This document shows positions 24,205 through 34,816 of a stretch of 64,000 nt of DNA, one piece after another. The notes beneath the pieces were generated by a model. The model was not told the origin of the DNA. It saw nothing but the letters and a program-made list of their open reading frames with translations, and made no database searches. The stretch comes from Orobanche coerulescens. Taxonomy: Eukaryota > Streptophyta > Magnoliopsida > Lamiales > Orobanchaceae. How positions within the stretch are numbered: position 1 is the stretch's first letter; each line of letters starts with the position of its first letter. Position numbers and translations under genes: made by a program. The DNA lies in contig CM065814.1 of the NCBI GenBank assembly GCA_033398695.1, positions 17,542,358 through 17,606,357 of the forward strand, read 5' to 3'.

Positions 24205-25080
24205 TCATTTTTCAAATTTTGCCTTCAAATCACCGTAGGCGTCCTCGTCACCGGATGGAACCTTTCTTCTCGTCATCTTCCTATCGGTAACCTCCTCGTA
24301 ATCATTGTTGACCGCTAGCTCAATGAGATTCTTGGCCTCTTCATAATCGTTAGCCAGAAATCCCCCTTTCGATGAGTAGTCCAACTCTCTTCTAGCCTTC
24401 CTCGTCAAACCCCGATAAAACCGAATATAGATCTCCTCTTTGTCAATTCCATGCTGCGGGCATTTGCGAAGTAGCTTCTTAAATCGGATCCATGCCTCGT
24501 ATAAGTATTCATCCTCATATTGCTCGAATTGCAAGATATCGTTGATTTGTTTTTGCACCTTCGAGGGAGGATAGAACTGTGCCAAGAACAACCGGGTCAT
24601 CTCTCTCCAAGTACCAATTTCCTTCCGATCTAGGCTCTTGTACCAATCTAGCGCATCGTCTTCTAAAGAAAACCGGAATAGGCGGAGCTTAATGACATCT
24701 GGAGGCACTCCGTTTTGCTTGATGGTGGCACATATGTCCAAAAACGACTCAAGATGAGCGTTTGGATCTTCATTCACTCCTGCGTATGTTTGAGACTTCA
24801 CTGTAGCAATGAGGGACGGCTTAAGCTCGAAGTTGTTGGCATCAATCTTTCCCCAACCTCCTTCTTGATAATCGTCCAGCTTAGGTCGAAAGCGGGCATT
24901 CAAAGGGATCTTCTCGGGACGAGCGAGTTCTCGTGGTTGGTCAACAATGCCGGCCATGGTATCAACGAAAGGTATAGTAATAGTCTCGGTTCTCGCTTCT
25001 TGCTTCTTCCTCCTCAAAGACTTCTCGATTTCCGGTCCAAAGGAAATAAGTTCTTTCCTTGGGATCTCGTGATCATGCAC
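24205..25080 (-). pseudogene. gag: Element C gag, Athila type
   Basis: This open frame of 291 codons starts at ATG 25080 and closes at 24205. It shows the Athila gag core: NNFELKPSLIATVKSQTYAG, then NAHLESFLDICATIKQNGV, RLFRFSLEDDALDWYKSL, WREMTRLFLAQFYPPSKV and the YEAWIRFKKLLRKCPQHGI signature. The protein should be the capsid of the cytoplasmic particle. The frame here is clean, in contrast to the linker that follows, which suggests either fairly recent activity or sequencing errors downstream. Confidence 0.9.
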
Positions 25081-25200
25081 CGCCTACAAGGAAAAGAAAA
25101 CAAGATGTGAGGAAACGAGATCGAATATTAATAATAAAAGTAAACTACCTAAAGTAACAATCTCTTCTTTTCGAATTATTCCCTTAAATTTTCTATCAAT

Positions 25201-25221
25201 TCCCGCAACGGCGCCAAAAAT
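25201..25221 (-). other. Primer-binding site of element C
   Basis: On the minus strand TTGGCGCCGTTGCGGGA lies just after the 5' LTR end. It is near-identical to the site of E (TTGGCGCCGTTGCCGGGGA). Confidence 0.85.
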
Positions 25222-26659
25222 TGATCATTGGTTTTCGCGTAGTATGGTTTTCAAATCCGATCAATTTTAAAATTTGTAAAACCTCGGAGTAATTCCAAGG
25301 TGTCGAACCCAAGGAATTGATGTGTCGAAAATAAAAGAAGTAACTCTACTCAAAATTATTGCTATTTAGGAATCCGAAAATTTGTTTGCTTCTAATTATC
25401 TAAATTTAAAAATCGAAAAATAAAAATATAAATAAAAGATGAAATATCTAAATTAAGCAAATAAAGCAAATTAACAAGATAAAATCACAAGTCGCAAGGT
25501 AATTGATCCTAGGGTAGTATCATCTAATTGAGTTCACACAATCCATTCACTTGATTCCTTCTCCCCAAAATTTAATTCAATCCTAGAAATAATCACTCGG
25601 TCGATCTAGAATTCCTGTCAAGGCAACCTAGAAAGATAGTTAATTAAAACCCTTTTCCCCGCCAGGGCTCAAAGAATTGAAATCACTTAAAAAGCACCAA
25701 CTTATTTATCTATGATTTATCTTTCTCCGCTAGGTCTCAAGATAAAATCATATTGTGTGTCAAGTATTTCCACTAATCAATTACTCCTTCCGGACAAAAT
25801 CAATTAGCTAACATGCATCGATTAAGGGCCCTTTAATCTAACATGAGATTTAACACAACTTGAACACAAGCCTAGGATGAAAGGTCAAAAGGTAATCAAA
25901 GGAATATCATGTGAACATCAATTAAAATTACTAACCTAGAATCAATCAATGAATTAGCCGGACATACTTGAAATTAAACAAGAAATAGATGAAGAATGCA
26001 TATTATTAATATGAAAAGAGAGATTACAACCCTTATGGATGAACTCCGAGTCTTCAATCTCCCAAAACAATAATAATTCTCCTCCAAAAAGTTCTTGCAT
26101 CAAAGAAATTAATCTTGCTAAGAAGATCTAAAAATTGTAAAAGATGAAAAGAATGAAAAAGAATGATCCAATATCATAAAAGTCTTGAAACTAGGTCTAG
26201 AAGGGTGTTTTTATAGCCTAAGGGGGTTACATTCCCGATTAGCCCTAATCTAGGAAATAAAATCTATCTAAAAGAGTCAAAATCCGTCCAACGAGAGTCC
26301 ATTTGGGAAGCCTTTCGGCTGGCCTATCGGCCGATAAGTGGCGATAGTTGCTTCGTCATTCTCTTCACTCGGCAGGCGTGGATTCCTTTGGGCACACCTA
26401 TCGGCCGATAGGCTGGGCCGATAGGGTGGTCTGTCTCTCGCAAAATTCCGTCTTTTCCGTCCGTGACTCGACTCTTGGTCCTTTGTCTCGTTTTGGGTCC
26501 TTTTGGCTCTAAAAACCTGCAAACACACTAAAACCAACCCAAACGCGTAATACGGCTCGACTAATCATAAATAAGCCAAATACGAGCACATTAATCACGA
26601 AACGAGATAAAAACCCAGTATAAAATCCTAGAAATAAGTGGTAAAATTACCACTTATCA
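25222..26659 (-). repeat. 5' LTR of element C
   Basis: The 1438-bp partner of 19194-20625 holds palindromes at 26324-26336 (one extra base) and 26398-26411 (perfect). On the minus strand a TATAAAAA box (26208-26215) lies about 110 bases downstream of them. In the other LTR this box reads TTTAAA. Confidence 0.92.
26208..26215 (-). promoter_or_regulatory. Predicted TATA box, 5' LTR of C
   Basis: TATAAAAA on the minus strand lies downstream of the palindrome clusters. Confidence 0.6.
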
Positions 26660-29077
26660 CCGGCGAACGCCACACTTTGGTAGGGATCGGTCTCGATCGC
26701 CTTCAGTTGACCCTTCAACTCCGCGGCCGTCTTCTCAGCCTCCGCCAGCTCGACAACTTTGGCGGCATTCTCACCCTGGGACTTCTCCAGCTCTTTCCTT
26801 GCCACGTCCAGCTCACCGTTGAGCCGATCAACCATCGCCTTCAGTCCGGCCGCCTCCTCCTGCGACGCCGCGAGCTTCTGGCGAGTTTCGCGCTCCTCAT
26901 CACGGGACCGATCGGCAGCCTCCTTGGAGCAGCTCAGCTCCTGCATCAATCGATCCACGTCCTGCTTAGCCCTTTTGGCCGTCTCCTCATACTCCCTCTC
27001 CATAGACCGGATCCGGTTGGCATCCTCGATATTTCTGTTCCGGGCGGCCTCGAGTTCGCGATGGAGATGAGCAGTAGAGGGTCGCCCCTCAAAATCCCTA
27101 GCACTGACGGCCATCGCCGCCGTCAAGAGCCAGGGCAACGGCCGCCGCATGGCGTCTCCAGATCGTCGACGAGCGATCGCATCAAGATCGGCCGCCCAAG
27201 CCTTAGGCAAAGAGGTGATAGCCTGACGAACGTAGGTGGACGCCAAGTGATCATATGAGCCTTGCTCGGCAGAAAGTCCAGCACCATGGGAGCAACGTCC
27301 TGATCGGCGAGACGTACCCTTCAGAGCAAACCAAGGATACCATGGAGTTAGCCTATGCCATGCTCAATGCCTAACTCGTAAAAGTTTGACCCCTTCTTAC
27401 CTATTGACCATTTCGGATCGCGTCCGAAATAAGGCTTGCCCCGGGATGTCTCCGCATCGGCGATCGCCACCTTCTTCGCCGAGCTTCCAGATGACCGGGG
27501 GCCGGTGACCGTGGGCTTGGGGCCTGATCGCTCCATCATCGGGATGGCAGAGATAGGAGCCGCAGTGACCGGAGGCTCGAGGATTGCTACATCCGCCTCA
27601 GAGATCGACGGGGACTCCTCCGACCTCCGCCTCTTGCGGCGCTGGAGCTGTTCCTCTTCCTGGACCACCGGCTCGGCGACCGGCACCGCAGCGGGCCTCA
27701 CCACAGGGGCAGGGCGAGACGACGTCGCGGCAACGCGACCCGTTTTCTTTCCCAGATGAAGGCGACCGAGGAAACCGGGATTAGACATGGCAATCTCCTG
27801 CGGTAGATCGGCGAGACGGGGAAAATAAATCTCTGCCGAAGAAGAAAATCAAACAAGTTAGACACTTATTTAGACATGGCGACCTCTTGGAGACGATCGC
27901 CACGCGTAAGAAAGCGGATGAAAAGTCATACCAGGGCCTTCAGTGGCGAGGAAGCGAAATGAGCTCCCAACCGATGAGATTCGTGGCTGACTGATTGAAC
28001 GTCTTTATAGGAATCCGGCAATGCGCGAATCCGTTCCCAGACGATCGAGAAATCAAAGGGGAGATCGTCGATCGAAGGAACAAGGGATCCTGCAAAAAGG
28101 GAAATAAAATTAGATCAGTCCAAGGAGTATCCAAATAAAGGGAGAATGGAAACCCTTACTTGGATTCCTCTCCCGAAAATTGGTGGGGATATCCAACTCC
28201 TCCTCCGGCGATTCGCTCGATGCCGACTTCCATGCACCACCGACCCAGCACCATTTTGTCAGGTCGCCCCGAGCCTTGCTCGGCACCCCAATGACCACCC
28301 TACCCTGGCGACCTTGGATATGGTAACCGCCGATCGACCCCTTCTGCACGGTCAGCTTAAAGAGATAATTCATCTCCAGCGCAGAAGGCAAGCGAAACAA
28401 CCTGTGACCGCCAAATAATGTCAATGTGCTGATAATCTGCAGCCAGGCGTTCGGCGTCAACTGAAGAGGCACCAAATTCCAGGCGATCAGCAGATATGAA
28501 ACGGCGAACGGCAAGGGAAACCGCAGTCCGGAAGCCAGGGTCATTTCGTTGATGGCGACCATACCCTCAGGAGGCTGGTCGGCACATTCGTTCTCGGAGG
28601 GCACGTGTAATGACACATCAGAGGGGATATGATATTTGGCCCTCCAGCGGGTCATGTCCTTCCAGGTCGCCGAACTCCGAATCTGACCAAGAGTCCATTG
28701 AGACGGTTCAAACTTCAAACTCGTCCGCTTCACTGTGCGTAGGGATGAGCGGCGGAGTAAGCCTCGAAATCAAACTCGGACAGGCCCAATCCTCCATAAG
28801 TCTAGCAAAAGCCGTATAGACGGGGCCGAGACGCTATCTTTTTCCCAAGACAAACGCACGATTCGTCTCCTCCACCGGCGAGCCCCCTGCTCCGCCGTGC
28901 CGCCGCCCTCGCCACCTCGGCCTCGTTGAAAAGTTCTTCGAGTTCTCGCGGGTGCAATCCCTCGCCGAATAGCTTCAACGGCCGTCTCCATATCCACTCC
29001 AACGGAACCTCCTCCCGCTCGTGCAACGCGCGGCAGCCAAGAGCTTCCGTCTCGAAGGCTTTTGATCCTCCCGACAT

Positions 29078-29542
29078 TTTAGAAAGTAAAAAGAGGGAGA
29101 AGGTTAAATTTTTCTTACCTAGAAAAAGAAGGAAGATCGGCACAAAAAAGCTCCGTAAATTTCGAGAAATTGCCATGGATACGAAGGGCGCGTAAAAGTG
29201 AAGGAGAAGAAGCCCTACCCTTTTTATAGATGTAGACGAGGGCCTAATTGCAAATAGGAGAAACCTCGGGCCGGATCGCAACCGCCACGTGGGGACGCAT
29301 TAAATGCGGCCTCGAATCCGCATACGCGTCTTTTGAGGGCAAAGCCGGCTGATTCGACAAACCGCCGATTCCCCAACAATGGCACGACGCGTGTCCCTCG
29401 CTATTTCGAAAGCCCGCCTTCTTTTCCCCGCTCCCGACGCGAAAGAAGGTCGTCCATATTTGAATTCAGATCGGCTGGTCGTTTAAAACATTGGCGATCG
29501 CCAACAGAGCCACCTCACCCCGTGTTTTCAACATCGAGGCGA
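29078..29542 (+). other. Element A region before the polypurine tract
   Basis: This is the upstream flank of the antisense gene, so it may hold that gene's promoter. On the minus strand TATAAAAAGGG lies at about 29219-29229, some 145 bases upstream of the antisense start codon. A GCGATCGC octamer is at 29494-29501. Confidence 0.5.
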
Positions 29543-29554
29543 GCTGGGGGGCAA
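29543..29554 (+). other. Polypurine tract of element A
   Basis: GCTGGGGGGCAA lies just before the 3' LTR start at 29556. Confidence 0.75.
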
Positions 29555-29555
29555 T

Positions 29556-30490
29556 TGTTGTGCGGCGATTAATTCGCCACGATAGGCGATCGGCGACCTT
29601 CCAGAGAAGCCAACCATGTAAGACATACTCAGGACAAACGCCTAGAGTTCGGCACAATGCGGCGATCGTCTTTTGATACCCAGCGATCGTCTTTTGTTAT
29701 CTGACGATCGTCTTTCATAAACGGACCAGAGGCGATCGTCTCATGCCACGTGTGGATCCAACATCCGTCAAAGTCGTCGTAGACCGATCTTCAAAGGATA
29801 CCGACAGATAGGATCATTGACCCCAGCCTGTCACCTACCACACCTACCGACAAGGCCGCCGAAAGGTACGAAGTGGGCCCTCCTCGACAATGACTGCAAC
29901 GCTGCGTCGGCTTCCCATCGTTCACCCAGATGGCCTCCAACCGCAACCTCGGACCTCAAGGGAACAGGCCCACGTGACGGACGATCGGCCGTTTATTTTA
30001 ATATAGAAAACGGCGATCGCCCGCGATCGCCTGAGGGATCCCAACTACCTTGTCCCCTATAAATAGAGGACTCACTGCTGCGGCCAAAGGGAGGCGAATT
30101 CTACTACGAATTAAGTGCAAAATACACACCAAAGAGAGAATCAAAGGCTCTTTTGGCAACCACTAACACATTCATAGTGATATTCATACACATTCATCAT
30201 ATATCCCAAGCAAGAACTCACAGATTCATCTATCTGGTTCTTCCGGCAATCTACGCGCTCTAAAGCCTAGATAACTAGAAGTCTTTACACTCCTTGTATT
30301 AGATTCTAACATTAATATTTGTACTCGACAGTATATTTATTAATAACATCTCGCGAGAGCATTCAAGCCCGAGAGTAACAACCCCGGCAAATCTTGTGTT
30401 ATCTATTTTCTCACGGAAGTGTTCTCGCATTTGTTTGTTACTCGATCATTCCAGCTATACTATCTCCGGATAATATTTTGGGTAACAAAA
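29556..30490 (+). repeat. 3' LTR of element A
   Basis: The 935-bp LTR is colinear with 1113-2032, with a rearranged stretch near 29740-29800. Two GCGATCGC octamers (30013-30020, 30023-30030) precede TATAAATAG at 30058-30066. GACTC follows directly. Confidence 0.93.
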
Positions 30491-30872
30491 GACTCTTTGA
30501 TGGCTCAGCGTTTTGAAATTCGAATAGAGAGGGAAAGAAATCCAAATGAATTCCAAAGAACAGGGTCCCTGCGGGTGACACAAGCATTGATACGGCACTG
30601 ACACGGATACGGGCAAGTACGATATTTTTTTGAAGGTTTAAAAATAAATTTATCGTACATGTATAATATAAATATATATAATTATCAATGACATTTAATA
30701 ATTATTCTAACAATATTTAGATAAAACTACAAATAACCAGATTTAAAGTGTAATAAGTCTCATAAATACAAGAAAAAAAACATGTTGGGGAATCGACAAT
30801 AAAAAAAATAATCTCTTGGATTTTAATTGAAAACTTATAATAACACACATAAATATATTAACGGCGTATAAA
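30491..30872. other. Host spacer between elements A and D
   Basis: It begins with A's right target copy GACTC. The rest is AT-rich, with many TATAAT-like and poly-A runs. I see no gene, repeat end or RNA gene. Confidence 0.6.
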
Positions 30873-30877
30873 GTAAA
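30873..30877. repeat. Left target-site duplication of element D (GTAAA)
   Basis: GTAAA recurs at 63627-63631 directly after D's right LTR. Confidence 0.88.
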
Positions 30878-31222
30878 TGTAGTGGATAAATTTTGTCAAT
30901 CCGGCCCAAGCCCAACAAAGTCTTTCCAATCAGCCCAACAAATCCAACAGACTAGACAGTTTATCTAAGATAAATTCGTTGGGCCCTTGGCTTGGAAAGA
31001 TCCGCAAACCAAACCGGATCCAGGGGTTCGCCACGTCAGCCACGCATATTTGAATGGCCAGATAAAATGACTTTTGAACGAGTCAAAAGCCATAAAAGCA
31101 GGCTAAAGTAGCGAACGAATAAAGTTGAGGGCCAAGGAGGTCAATGTAACCGACACGTGACGGACAAGCGAGTCAACGTGACGAACGAATAAGGGAAAAA
31201 CCCTAGGGACCCCAAGTTGTCC

Positions 31223-31230
31223 TATATAAA
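31223..31230 (+). promoter_or_regulatory. Predicted TATA box, 5' LTR of D
   Basis: TATATAAA is conserved at 63127-63134 in the other LTR. Confidence 0.7.
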
Positions 31231-31320
31231 GACAAGAAAACTGACCCAATCGATTCGATTCATTGAGTCCCAAGTCATTTTCTACTCAACTTACGCTCTC
31301 TAATAATTCTCTCTCATCCT

Positions 31321-31533
31321 CGTGCGCTCTCAACCACCGCCTTACCTCCATCACCTACCGGACGTACCTGACCGTCCAATATCATCATCTTCCTGCGCTC
31401 TCAACCACCGCCTTACCTCCATCACCTACCGGACGTACCTGACCGTCCAATATCATCATTCTCCGGCGCTCTCAACCATCGCCTTACCTCTATCACTCAC
31501 CGGACGTACCCAACCGTCTAATACCACCAAAAT
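31321..31533 (+). repeat. Three 71-bp tandem repeats in D's LTR
   Basis: Units begin at TGCGCTCTC (31323), TGCGCTCTC (31394) and GGCGCTCTC (31465), each containing CCGGACGTACC. The array recurs in the right LTR (63222 onward), with a short deletion in the third unit. Confidence 0.88.
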
Positions 31534-31750
31534 CATCAATTGCTCTATTATTTATTATATTTAATTCGTTTATTTCAATAGAGAATTGTTTACTGACTTG
31601 AGCGTCGGATGCTCTTCGGCTGACACCCCACCGGTGCTCCGTAAGGGCTCTTACGTGTTTTTTGTTGACAGGTTGCTAGTGCCCGATTCAACCAACCTGA
31701 CTGGCGTGCCTGACGTCATCATCATCAATTGTAAAAATTACCCCAACAAT

Positions 31751-31767
31751 TTGGCGCCACCGTGGGG
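31751..31767 (+). other. Primer-binding site of element D
   Basis: TTGGCGCCACCGTGGGG follows the 5' LTR by two bases. Confidence 0.75.
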
Positions 31768-31821
31768 CCCTAGCAATCGAGTTAATCAACAATCGTACTA
31801 TAGAGTCTTTTAATACCAGTC

Positions 31822-33456
31822 ATGTCTAACGGATCCGCTTCGATGATTTTGCCCGACCTGACAGCCCAGTTGGATCTCAATACCCATATCGCCGCTCTGA
31901 CCGAGCAGATGAACCAAGAGCGAGAGAATAGGCTAAAGCTGGAGAAGGAAAACGCCGATCTACTTGTCCGCCTCGAGGCAGCGGCATCCAAAAGCCAGAC
32001 CCACAAGACCTATCGCTTCAGGGTTCCAATCAACCCAAGGATATGTCTTGATGATGACATCGTAACCCTTCCTGGCGGCGGATCTGAGCAACAAACGCCG
32101 AACCCGACCTCATCGGTAAAGAATTCTAACATTTTCATTTCACAATCTAACACAGGTCGTGTAACCTTTCTTGCAGGTGAACATATCACAACTCCCGAAC
32201 AACCTGTTACAACAAAACAGAAGCCTATTGGAGGACAAACGGGCGATGCGACCCTCACCGCAATCGGTGCCAACAATGCCACAACTAGGTCTGGCCAGGC
32301 AGGGGTAAATTCAGGTAATACACCAAGGATCGAACTCGGGGCTTCGTGCGCCTGAAGCGAGAATCTTGAAATCTCCTACGATCCAACTCAACCTCCCATG
32401 TCAACTTCTTACACAATCAAGGAAGCAGATCTGGCCCGTAAGTTGGCTGAGATGGAGGCCCTCATTCAGAGAATTCCGGGTGTTCCAGCACCAATATACA
32501 AGAGTTCAGAGAACTGTTATGCTGACTCACCTTTTGTTGATGAGATATCACTAACGGAGATGCCCAACAAGTTCAACTTCCCAACCATGTAAATGTTTGA
32601 CGGAACAATCGACCCAAACGACCATATTGCGCAATACAAATAGAGGATGTTCACCGCTGCCATTCCACGAGAATTACGACATGCTTGCGTGTGTAAGGGG
32701 TTTGGTTCTAGTCTGACAGGACCGGCCCTACAGTGGTACACAAATCCAACTAATTACTTTATTTCCAGCTTTGCCCAACTAACAGATATTTTCGTCCAAC
32801 AATATGCTAGCACCAGGAAACTGGAGAAGATATTAGAGGACCTCTACGCGATAGTACAGTGATGCGGAGAGTCCCTCAGGGACTATATTGAGCGTTTCAA
32901 CAGGGAGAAAGTGTCCATAACGAACTACAATACCCAAACAGTTGTCACTGCCTTCAGGAAAGGACTTCTCCCTGATTCGGACCTCTACAAGGACCTCACC
33001 AAGTATCCTTGTTGAACTATGGAGGACGTCCTCACTAAGGCATGGGCGCAGATTAAATGGGAGGAAGACCATTACAATCATCATCGATCATCTCCCCAAA
33101 GGAGCTTGAGAAGAGACACTCGAGTGGAACGAAGGACAAATGACAGGAGGGTTGAACCTTACCCACCCCCTCGGTGACAAGAATATCGGAGAAGGGAATA
33201 CGGAAAAATGCCAGAAACACGACCGCATGAAAGAGCTAAGGTTCCAGAATATAACTTGTCCATCCCACTGGCCGAAGCTGTGGCAGCTCTCAAAGGACTC
33301 GACGGCAAAGTCAAATGGCCAGAAAAAATGAGATCTCCAGCCAACCAAAAAGACAGCTCAAAGTGGTGCGAGTTTCATGCCGACCATGGGCACCAAACAG
33401 ACGACTACATTGCTCTAAAGTTGGAAGTATCTCACATACTGAAGCAGGCTAACTGA
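31822..33456 (+). pseudogene. gag: Element D gag, multiple stops
   Basis: Gag begins at ATG 31822 with a coiled-coil-like segment (ALTEQMNQERENRLKLEKEN). The capsid region from 32398 reads LARKLAEMEALIQRIPGVP, PNKFNFPTM, GSSLTGPALQWYTNPTNY, FVQQYASTRKLEKILEDL and ESLRDYIERFNRE, which match Tat gags. A zinc-knuckle-like CEFHADHGHQTDDYIALK lies at about 33370. In-frame stops at about 32590, 32641, 32860 and 33013, plus a frame change near 32350, make it non-functional. Confidence 0.85.
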
Positions 33457-33865
33457 CAAACCTCTTTACTGACAAGGGCAAGCAGACTTACCAGCAAAAT
33501 CAGGACAGACGCGATACTCACAGAGAAATCAGTCCACCTAGACCACCAATCCATGAGCGAACAGTAAATGTAATCACAGGTGGCTCTGAAGTTAGTGGAG
33601 TCACTCACTCAGGGGCCAAGAGACATACCAGAGAGGCTGGACGAACTAGAACATAATCAAGAAAGACAGGAAGAAATGCAGCCATCCAACCGGCCCAAAC
33701 CATCAGCTTCACATCTGAATCAACGAGACTTCCAAATCCTCATCATGATGCTTTAGTTATTTTCTTATTTATTGCAAATTGTCTAACCAAACGTGTGTTG
33801 ATTGACAACGGCAATTCCACTACAAAACATACTGCACAAACCAGAGCTATCTGGAAGACTAGACA
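33457..33865 (+). pseudogene. Element D protease remnant and RT deletion junction
   Basis: Broken protease sequence ends in LIDNGNSTT (about 33805-33830), the DNGS-type active site. The next recognisable protein is the end of RNase H1 (KWSVELSEYDITYRPR at about 33870). The whole RT is therefore missing, through an internal deletion of more than 1 kb. Confidence 0.75.
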
Positions 33866-34366
33866 AAATGGTCAGTGGAGTTGAGCGAATATGACATCAC
33901 TTACAGGCCACGGACCTCGCTAAAATCTCAGGTATTGGCCAACTTTCTTGTAGATTATACGCCTAACCTCCAAGTTCAGGATGAAAAGGAATTGTGCTGC
34001 ATGACTGAAGGAGAGGCAACTGGAACCTGGAAGCTAAGTGTGGGCGGATCAAGCAACTCGAAAGGAAGTGGATTCGGACTTGTCCTGATTTCACCACATG
34101 GAGACATGATTGAACATATAGTCAGGTGTGGCTTCAAAGCAACCAACAACGAGGCAGAATACGAGGCCACGATAGCCGGACTTACCTTAGCTAAAGAGAT
34201 GGGGATGAAACGGATCAATGTCTACAGTGACTCCCAGCTAGTAGTCAACCAGATGCAAGGTAACTACCAAGCTCGGGACAAAAAGATGATCACCTATCTA
34301 CAGAAAACCAAAGAGCTACTACAAGCATATTTTGAGGAGTTCTCCATCAGCTAAGTACCGAGAGGA
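33866..34366 (+). pseudogene. Element D archaeal-type RNase H, cut by E
   Basis: It is open from 33875 to a stop at 34352-34354. The segment GTWKLSVGGSSNSKGSGFGL has G where the first catalytic Asp is usual (V-D-G-S). NNEAEYEATIAGLTLAKEM carries the catalytic Glu, and INVYSDSQLVVNQMQGNYQA the second Asp. The last part lies after E at 39376 (ENSHADALANLGSS, with the final Asp). The loss of the first Asp suggests an inactive enzyme. Confidence 0.82.
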
Positions 34367-34371
34367 GAGAA
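34367..34371. repeat. Left target-site duplication of element E (GAGAA)
   Basis: GAGAA recurs at 39371-39375. It lies within D's RNase H codons. Confidence 0.9.
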
Positions 34372-34537
34372 TGTTAGGCATATTTTTATGCGCTTTTATA
34401 TCATTAATTTATATCCATCTTGAGCATAAATCAGCATAAATGAGCTTTTAATGCATTATTTTTATATGTTTTGCAGGAAATTGGAGTCCGGAAGCCGAAA
34501 CGACGAAAAACGGGCTAAAACAGCAGTTTTTGGTCAT

Positions 34538-34710
34538 GAGCCGCGGCACCCATGTGCTGAGCCGCGGCACACGCAGAAGACTAGCAGAGTGCCGAGTAAA
34601 TCAGATCTGCGCTGCACGATTTAGTGAGCCGCGGCACAGAAGAAATAAACAGCGCCCAGGCATCCCGCTGTGCCCCGTGAGCCGCGGCACAGATTAAGTG
34701 AGCCGTGGCA
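34538..34710. repeat. GAGCCGCGGCAC array in 5' LTR of E
   Basis: Four exact GAGCCGCGGCAC copies and one GAGCCGTGGCAC copy have unrelated spacers of about 10-55 bases. The core GCCGCGGC is a perfect palindrome. The partner array is at 38255-38465. Confidence 0.9.
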
Positions 34711-34808
34711 CACGGGGCGGTTTTGACAGAAAGTGTCGCGGTTCTGGGCCGTTTTGGAGCCTGTTCTCGACCTAATCACACGGACGCGTTTTGGAGGCTT
34801 AAGACTGA

Positions 34809-34816
34809 TATAAATA
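34809..34816 (+). promoter_or_regulatory. Predicted TATA box, 5' LTR of E
   Basis: TATAAATA lies about 100 bases downstream of the array. It is conserved at 38532-38539. Confidence 0.7.

Larger units (their letters stand above)
19194..26659 (-). mobile_element. Element C: gag-protease-only Athila-type retrotransposon
   Basis: The element is 7466 bp long on the minus strand. Its LTRs are 25222-26659 (5') and 19194-20625 (3'), with TSD CCGGC. The primer site (minus strand TTGGCGCCGTTGCGGGAATT, about 25201-25219) is the Athila type, and the purine tract AAGTTTGGGGTT abuts the 3' LTR. It encodes a gag and an Athila-style protease but no RT, RNase H or integrase, so it would depend on a helper element. 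About 2 kb between the ORFs and the 3' LTR is non-coding and shares modules with E and F. The LTRs, the internal region and even the coding sequence carry the palindrome CTATCGGCCGATAG or parts of it. Confidence 0.92.
18954..29077 (-). pseudogene. Antisense gene of element A (Transposase_28-like), split by C
   Basis: The gene reads opposite to gag-pol. It starts at ATG 29077-29075 (MSGGSKAFETEAL) and ends at TGA 18954. The second segment (28733-28160) has the words YHIPSDVSLHVPSENE, PPEGMVAINEMTLASGLRFP and LTPNAWL, which match the plant 'putative gypsy-type transposon' domain (Pfam Transposase_28) as I know it. Consensus introns follow: donor GTAAGG after 28158 with acceptor TTTGCAG near 28093, and donor GTATGA near 27931 with acceptor CGCAG near 27801. 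A basic, proline-rich linker (27788-27348) and a coiled-coil-rich segment (27246-26665, heptad-like EREYEETAKRAKQDVDRLM) follow. The acidic C-terminus (19193-18957) lies beyond element C. Its function is unknown. Frameshifts occur near 28800 and 27340. Confidence 0.8.
1113..30490 (+). mobile_element. Element A: Tat-type Ty3/Gypsy retrotransposon, nested
   Basis: This complete but decayed LTR retrotransposon has LTRs at 1113-2032 and 29556-30490, a perfect GACTC target duplication, a primer-binding site at 2034-2051 and a polypurine tract at 29543-29554. The internal order is gag, protease, RT, RNase H, a second archaeal-type RNase H and integrase, then a long antisense gene. Protease-RNase H-integrase order is typical of Ty3/Gypsy. 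The DNGS protease motif, the second RNase H and the antisense gene are typical of the Tat lineage. Elements B (4705-14768) and C (19194-26659) are inserted in it, so about 11.8 kb is its own sequence. Stops and frameshifts occur in every domain, so it cannot be autonomous now. Confidence 0.93.
30878..31748 (+). repeat. 5' LTR of element D
   Basis: The 871-bp LTR starts TGTAGTGG and ends CCCCAACA. TATATAAA at 31223-31230 marks the promoter. Three tandem units of 71 bases start at about 31322 in the transcribed part. Confidence 0.9.

Noticed and set aside
26638..27258. 206-codon plus-strand ORF
   Set aside because: It is the mirror of the coiled-coil exon of A's antisense gene. Its leucine- and serine-rich content comes from complementing Glu and Lys codons.
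31751..31767. Possible tRNA-derived gene near the GGCGCC sites
   Set aside because: Only the primer complement of under 20 bases is present, with no cloverleaf.
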